64,000 bases of DNA from Gyromitra esculenta. Lineage: Eukaryota > Ascomycota > Pezizomycetes > Pezizales > Discinaceae. Numbering within the stretch: position 1 is the first letter of the stretch; the number at the start of each line of letters is the position of its first letter. The notes below the pieces were generated by a model. It was not told the DNA's origin and searched no databases. It worked only from the letters and a program-made list of their open reading frames with translations. The stretch is from contig JBCAML010000017.1 of assembly GCA_038503075.1 (NCBI GenBank), positions 1,302,001 to 1,366,000 on the forward strand, read 5' to 3'. Below are positions 58,781 to 64,000 of the stretch, piece by piece. A program made the translations under genes and the position numbers.

Positions 58781-59359
58781 AGGGTTTTTTGGTTTAGAAT
58801 GGAGGATTGGGCGGGTGGAGGGGGCGAGGGTTGGATAGAAGGATTGGATTGGATTGGATGGGTTCATGGTTCGGGATCTAGAGTATTGGGCATTATTGGC
58901 TATTTCCTAAATTGTTTTTGGTTTTACGTTTTTGATTTTACGTTTTTGGTTTATGTTTGCTGTGTGTTATTCGTTATTTGTTTTTGGCACTCGTCTTTTT
59001 GGTCCGGCGCAATGCGCAGCGCAGCGTTGAGTGATTTCTCGGGAATTTGTTAGAACGGCTGGCTAGCTAGAGGATGTATTCGGCGGTCTTGGGGATTTAT
59101 CAAGCGGAGGAGTCTGTACACGTATATCTCGTAGTTTTCAACAACCTATTAGATACTGGATCTCTGGGGCTGTATCCCACTACTAGAACTCGCTCTCAGT
59201 GACTTATGGCTCTTGGTTTACGCCGTGAACGGGCTCAGACTATTCCTCTCAGAAGCCCCTACCTACGCTTCTAGAATACACGTATCTAAAACCCAAGCCA
59301 ACAAAGAGCAAGTGATACCGCACGGCTCTAGTCCAGCCAAGCCTCCATACCTCAGCCTT

Positions 59360-59425
59360 CCCCGTCCCCGTCCCCATCCTCATCCTCATCCTCATCCCCG
59401 TTCCCGCCCCGCCCCGCCCCGCCCC
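59360..59425. repeat. Compound C-rich simple repeat
   Basis: CCCCGT doublets, then CATCCT units, then four CCCCG units in succession. Confidence 0.75.
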
Positions 59426-59692
59426 AGGACACAAGTCTACTACAACCTACCAATACATCTGAAAACAACCCCGCAGCCAGCTACCCCTCACGCTCAACTG
59501 CCAGCCCAACACATGTGCACTCACTACCTACCTACCAGCGTTGAATAAGCATCACATGGCGATACTCACATCACGTGAACTGTTTTAACGTCAGCTGGGG
59601 CGTGTGTGTGTAGATATTTATGTTGGGGTTTTCTATCCGGATGACCGTTTGTGTTATTACATTGTGAGTGAGTGAGTGGGTTGCTTTGGTCT

Positions 59693-59722
59693 GGTGAGGT
59701 GGGTGAGGTGGGTGAGGTGGGC
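59693..59722. repeat. 10-bp minisatellite GGTGAGGTGG
   Basis: Three tandem units, the last with one change (GGCGAGG), followed by GGATTGGGTT repeats. Confidence 0.75.
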
Positions 59723-60490
59723 GAGGTTGGATTGGGTTGGATTGGACTAGGCAGCTACATAAGTATCTGAGGCTCAAGCTTGGCTGCGCGTGCGTGTGTG
59801 GGTGTCTGGGTTGTGACTACTCTAAACGGGCGTTGGTCGGATTGCTAGTAAGCGCTCGGCTTACGCATGCTGGGCGGATAAGTTAGTGGCTGGACTGGGC
59901 GGGTGCTGGTAGGTGGGTAGTTGTGTTTATGGTGTTTGGCTTTGGTAGTAGTGCTGCGGAGACAGTCTGGAGAGAGAGATGGTGGACTGTGGGGGCTTGG
60001 ATTGGTTATTTGACGTCTGTTCACGCCGGGGCTTGGGGAAGCTGTGGCGGTAGTGGTATATTGGATTTTGATTAATTCTGATAGTGGGTGCAATCAGACT
60101 GCGAGTTGGCGGGAGAAGCAGTGTTGTTTACGCCAAAGCTATGCATGTACCGGTGGTAATGATAGCTTCGAGAGGAGCAACGGGTTACTGGATACAGTAC
60201 CAGAAAGTGGGGTGTTTTTGGTACGGATTGTTGGAAAGTGTAGGAATAAGTCAGGATGACTACCGCATTACCTGTGAGAACTCTGTAGCACTACCGATTT
60301 GCTCCTGCATTTATGAGAATGGTGTACGAATACCGTACCAGTTTCACACCCCTTCCTGGTGCTGTATTCACACGAAATGGCAGTTACCTGGGCTGCTTCA
60401 CTACGCTGGCTAGATTTCACCACACAAGGGGAGAGACCGCTCTATTCTAGTTCTGAGCCCCTACTCTCGGAGCCACTCTGAGGAAACAAC

Positions 60491-61351
60491 TCAAAACACG
60501 AATTCATCCATTCCGTCTTCACTGAGATAGCTCTCCTGAAATTTATAGTCCAGCTGGTCCGTCGTCTCCGCCTCCAACACATCATCATCGTCCTCCTCGT
60601 CCTCCTCGTCCTCCTCCACAACCGGCTCCCCCCTGATATCAGTGTTCCAGAATATCTTCCACCGATTATCCTGCTCCAGTTTCCCCTTTTCGATACTCCG
60701 GCTCGCATACCACTTAAACTCCACCTTGCGGTACTGCACCGCATAGATCTGTTCCCCGGGCGCACTGAACGACTTCTCCGAGCGCCTGCTGACATCGCTA
60801 ATACTATTAACCCTCGCGCCCAGCGGATCCAGCCTGGCCCCTCCTCCTCCTCCTCCTCCCCCCGGCACCACCGTAAGAGCCGGCACATCCAGCCCCCCGC
60901 TCGCTGTCCCGCCCGAGGCCGTGCTTCCCGTGACGTGCGCGTCGGTAATGGTGTGGTACCCGACGACCAAGTAGACCGGTTTCGCGTCGGCGATGGCGGC
61001 CTCGAACCACAGGCGGGTTTCCGTCAGCGCGCACGCGCGGCGGAACCACGCGCCGGAGTTGAGCAGCGTGTAGGTCTGCGCCTGCGCGGCGGACAGCGAC
61101 ACGGCGTCGGCGCCGCGACGCGAGTACGAGACGAGCAGCAGCGCGGTGAGGCGCGAGCGCAGCTGCGAGTTGCGCGACGAGCTCAGCGTCCGGTGGAAGT
61201 TGGACTGCGGCTTCACGGTGAACTCGGCGGGGGCGTCGAGCGGCGGGTCGTAGTATTCTTGCTGTGGGTGTTTGGCGTTCAGGACCAGGCGCCCGAGCTT
61301 GACGTTGTCGAGGTGGAGGAGACTGCTCTGGACGAGTGATCGGGTGGGCAT
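60491..61351 (-). CDS. Protein of unknown function, 286 aa, acidic C-terminus
   Basis: A single exon starts at the ATG at 61351 (MPTRSLVQ). The open frame runs further upstream but crosses a TATA element at 61474-61481, so the upstream part is promoter. The ordered core includes HLDNVKLGRLVLNAKHPQQ (13-31), FHRTLSSSRNSQLRSRLTAL (about 52-71), VYLVVGYHTITDAHV (about 125-139), VQYRKVEFKWYASRS and RWKIFWN. A glycine run lies in the middle. The last 43 residues are highly acidic (EEDEEDEEDDDD) and end YLSEDGMDEFVF. There is no signal peptide or membrane segment, so it is probably cytosolic or nuclear. I do not recognise a named family, although the core blocks look conserved rather than random. 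Confidence 0.8.
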   Translation of the reverse strand: MPTRSLVQSSLLHLDNVKLGRLVLNAKHPQQEYYDPPLDAPAEFTVKPQSNFHRTLSSSRNSQLRSRLTALLLVSYSRRGADAVSLSAAQAQTYTLLNSGAWFRRACALTETRLWFEAAIADAKPVYLVVGYHTITDAHVTGSTASGGTASGGLDVPALTVVPGGGGGGGGARLDPLGARVNSISDVSRRSEKSFSAPGEQIYAVQYRKVEFKWYASRSIEKGKLEQDNRWKIFWNTDIRGEPVVEEDEEDEEDDDDVLEAETTDQLDYKFQESYLSEDGMDEFVF

Positions 61352-61908
61352 TGTTGGTGTGCTGGGGGGGTTCCTGTGTATGGTAGAATAGACGGCGCTG
61401 GGGTCGGTGAATGTGGAGATAGAGTTGGAGCGGGGTAGAATGGAATGTCGAGATGCAGAGCGCAGCGAGAAGCTATATATAACTGCAACATGGTTGCCTG
61501 GAGGCTCTGCGGGGCTGCACTGCAATTGGGTCTGGGCTTCTTTGCTTGCGTGTCGCGGTTCCCCAATTCGCTGCGGTGCATATGGCATGGACGTGGGATT
61601 GTCCGTGATGTGAGAAAATATCCACTTTCTGTGCTCTATTTACTGCAGAGAGTCGAGTGGGACATCTGTGCTCGAATGGCAAGAAGCACAAGGCTACTAA
61701 TCAGCCCGCTGAGGATCCTTCCTGTAAGCTGCATATCCTGCCTCTGCTCTTACATCTCATCCCTACTACTATCTCTCCACCAAAGCAGTCGCTCATTCAC
61801 CCAAAATACAGCATTCCTATCACCGAGTGATAATTCATGATTTAAACACCACCAACAGTCAGCCCTTTTAAAACCACAAACTATATACACCACCACCACC
61901 AACCACAC
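61352..61908. other. Intergenic region between two minus-strand genes
   Basis: It holds the promoter of the 286-aa gene and the 3' flank of ELP4. A third copy of the dispersed CGAGTGATAAT motif is at 61824-61834. No gene seen. Confidence 0.55.
61474..61481 (-). promoter_or_regulatory. TATA box candidate for the 61351 gene
   Basis: TATATATA lies about 125 bp upstream of the chosen start codon. It argues against initiation at the more distal ATG at 61588. Confidence 0.55.
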
Positions 61909-63166
61909 TCAAAACTCCACATCAACCTTCGTGCTCCTCCCCTCCATCTCCCCCCCACCCTGCTCCCCCCCCTCGTCCGCCGGCGGCAGACTATACGCCC
62001 TGATCTCAAACCGCTTCCTCGTAACCGTGAACGCCAGGTCCTCCCCCGCGCCCCCCAGCGCTGCGCCAACACCGCCTCCCTTCTCGCCCAACACCGGCAG
62101 TTTCCACAGCTTGACCAGGCCCTGCGGGGGCGCTTCTTCGCCCGTCTTGGGCGCGGATGGGGACTGCGGGAGGGGCGTGAGCTCTACTACGCCGTCGGAC
62201 AGGATCTCGGTCCACCGGACTAGGCCGGTGTCGCGTGGGTAGAGCTCGAGTGGGAGGGAGAGGAGGAGTGTTAGTTTTTGGGGATACTGGCGGAGGAGGG
62301 CGCGGAGGGTGTGGAGGAAGGGGAGGAGGTGGGAGGGGGATGAGGCGGACGGGGAGTAAAGCAGTGGGGAGAGAAGAGAGGGGATGAGGATGCGGTGGGG
62401 GAGGGTGGGAGGGTGGGAAGCAATGTGAGCGGTGAGGGAGGCGATGATTGGTGCGAATGGAGTGCTCGAGGTAAGAGGTGGCGGGGGGATGAAGGAGAGC
62501 TTAGCCGTGGGCGGGATCACAAGTCGCTTTGTAAGGTCGAAGGAGTGGCAGAACGGTTGCTGGGGAAGCGGAGCGACGGTGGGGGGTTCGTCCTTGCTTG
62601 GGTCTGATCGTGAGGGGGTTATGCTTTGCGCTGAGATGCAGTTAAGTATCCTAATATATCATATCGTCTTTTACTCGCACGTAGACGGCAAACTCACCTC
62701 GACTCCCGCCAATCCCACTTCCGAATTCACCGAGTCTCTCGTACCGCCATGCGATCTTCATCCTCTCCCCTTCCTTCCCCTTGCTGCCCTTCTTCCCACT
62801 ATCGTCCTCCTCGGCACTCCCTGTTGCCGCCGGAAGATCCCGAACCCACCCTTCCCCGAATCCCACCACCGTCACAGCATGTCCTTGCACGATCCCCTCC
62901 GCAGCGTAATACCGCAGCAGCGCCCCGCCAAAATCAGTAGTCCCCGGCTCCTCAATCAAGAGTGAGCAGCCGAGCGGGAGTCCCGCATGGCCAGCAAGGA
63001 GCGAGTCGAGCGAGGGGGTACCAGTAGAGGTGGTGGGCTGTCCATTGATCGGTGAAGGACGAACCCCAGGCGGCGGAGGAGCTTTTGGAGGCGGTGGAGC
63101 TTGTGGGGGTGCTGTTGAGGCAGGGGCACCGCGATTTACTACGAGGTTGCGTTTGCGGAAGCTCAT
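61909..63166 (-). CDS. ELP4: Elongator complex subunit 4, 396 aa
   Basis: Two exons (63166-62698 and 62630-61909), spliced by a 67-nt intron with GTGAGT donor, give 396 residues. After a disordered Pro/Ala-rich N-terminus (VRPSPINGQ region) the PAXNEB/ELP4 fold begins with TGTPSLDSLLAGHAGLPLG (about 48-66) and LLIEEPGTTDF. Across the intron comes the diagnostic FCHSFDLTKRL (183-193). The C-terminal half has the family's LLSPLLYSP and LLRQYP segments and ends in VTRKRFEIRAYSLPP. ELP4 pairs with ELP5 and ELP6 in a RecA-like ring that, with ELP1-3, modifies the wobble uridine of tRNAs. It has no Walker lysine, as expected for this subunit. A nuclear/cytosolic location is expected. Confidence 0.93.
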
Positions 63167-64000
63167 GGCGAGGGGTGATATTCGGTGTTCTGCTGCGACG
63201 GGATATATGGTTTGGTGGGGCTTTTGGGGCTTGAGGCTCTGCGAGGGGCAGGGATGACTAATATGCTTGGCGCCGTAGGGCTGGTACCGGGAGATAAGAA
63301 TTCCTTGGCTTTCTACTGTTGATAGGGAGAACCTGGGGGGGCTTCTTCGAAATGGTTGTAGTACCAGTAATTGGTTTAATATTATTTCGTGAGTGGAAGT
63401 CGCCAAGAGGGGATCAGCACCCCAGCTATAGGTGTTTGAATGCAGAGAGTCCTATTACAGACTTCTCAGAGAGACCCCCAGATCTCTCGGCCGGTAGAGC
63501 CTCACATCAAGGGAATGACTACGCTTCTCTCTGCGTCTCTTGAGTACTTACCCTTTAATATCTCTAGCCTACTCTCGTCGCTCCTCTAGGAATATCCTTC
63601 ACTACCTCAACTCGTATACGGAATCATCAAGCTGTGAAATATCCTTCTCGTACCATACTAGATAACACAGCCTAAGCCCCGAACACGCACCAAACACAAC
63701 CCGTTATCAGCAGTACCTCTATCTCCTCCACACTACTATCACCACCCATCGCCACCTGCTAACCAGAACGGAACTACTCTCGGGTCTTCCAAGTAACAGT
63801 ATGTAGCTCGCTGTAAGCTGCTGATAAACCCCCCCCCGACATGCAGCTCGTCTACACGGACTGCAACTCCGCGAGCTAGAAGTAATTCTATATAGTGGTA
63901 CTCAGCTGTTCGACGATCCCTTTTTTAATCTATTTCGTGTTGGCGAGGAAGGTAGGCTTAGATATCAGTGTTACCGACTAGAGTACATGTCATCTCACCC
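63167..64000. other. Intergenic region at the window edge
   Basis: Promoter side of ELP4. I see no gene in the remaining 830 bp; a gene to the right might begin outside the window. Confidence 0.5.

Larger units (their letters stand above)
58781..60490. other. Intergenic region with simple repeats
   Basis: No supported gene. It begins with the 3' flank of the permease. A CCCCGT/CTCATC/GCCCC compound repeat lies at 59360-59425, and a GGTGAGGTGG minisatellite with three units at 59693-59722. The end is the 3' flank of the convergent gene at 60491. Confidence 0.55.

Noticed and set aside
61352..61588. Upstream in-frame extension of the 286-aa protein to an ATG at 61588
   Set aside because: The extension spans a TATA element and has no protein-like composition; the ATG at 61351 fits the promoter spacing.
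1..64000. CRISPR arrays, rRNA genes and prokaryotic operons
   Set aside because: None seen; intron-bearing genes and fungal families show a eukaryotic nuclear sequence.

Overview
The window reads as nuclear DNA of a filamentous ascomycete (Pezizomycotina). The evidence is short GT-AG introns of about 50-95 bp, many with CTAAC-like branch sites, a Zn(II)2Cys6 fungal transcription factor, a GPI-anchored cysteine-rich wall protein, a Tad1-like non-LTR retrotransposon and many TA-flanked miniature inverted-repeat elements. The long gene-poor, repeat-laden stretches would suit a TE-rich lineage such as Pezizomycetes, but nothing in the sequence fixes the genus.

Layout. From 1 to about 55 kb the window is gene-poor. 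It holds two doubtful small ORFs (1.3 and 6.3 kb) and one likelier small gene (7.6 kb). A short-chain dehydrogenase/reductase (SDR) pseudogene lies at 11.1-12.1 kb, a small secreted cysteine protein at 14.1 kb, a very unusual GDA1/CD39 apyrase-like gene at 17.3-20.0 kb and an intact SDR paralogue at 23.7-24.7 kb. A long low-complexity stretch (27.1-31.2 kb) leads into a 997-residue Zn2Cys6 regulator (31.2-34.3 kb). A decayed minus-strand LINE follows (36.0-42.2 kb), then a tandem-repeat block carrying a solo LTR with a perfect target duplication (43.8-44.7 kb), a GPI protein (47.9-48.7 kb) and an IRG-like GTPase with a long coiled coil (52.6-54.4 kb). At least eight MITE-like inverted-repeat elements lie between these genes, most bounded by TA.

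From 55.4 kb on, the window becomes a compact GC-rich island of ordinary genes: a Gag1-like clamp/DUF4050 protein, a MUP1-type methionine permease, an unrecognised 286-residue protein and the Elongator subunit ELP4.

The most unusual genes are two in the repeat-rich part. One is a soluble CD39-fold protein in which about 200 helix-rich residues interrupt the domain between apyrase motifs 1 and 2, with a C-terminal coiled coil. The other is an immunity-related-GTPase-like protein with a probable N-myristoylation start (MGGSSS, supplied by an 18-nt first exon) and a 300-residue charged coiled coil. Both couple a nucleotide-handling domain to long helices and sit in accessory DNA. A role in fungal self/non-self or stress surveillance is an inference, not something the sequence proves. 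The two SDR loci share exon structure exactly; the broken copy differs by an 11-bp tandem duplication and a 1-nt deletion.
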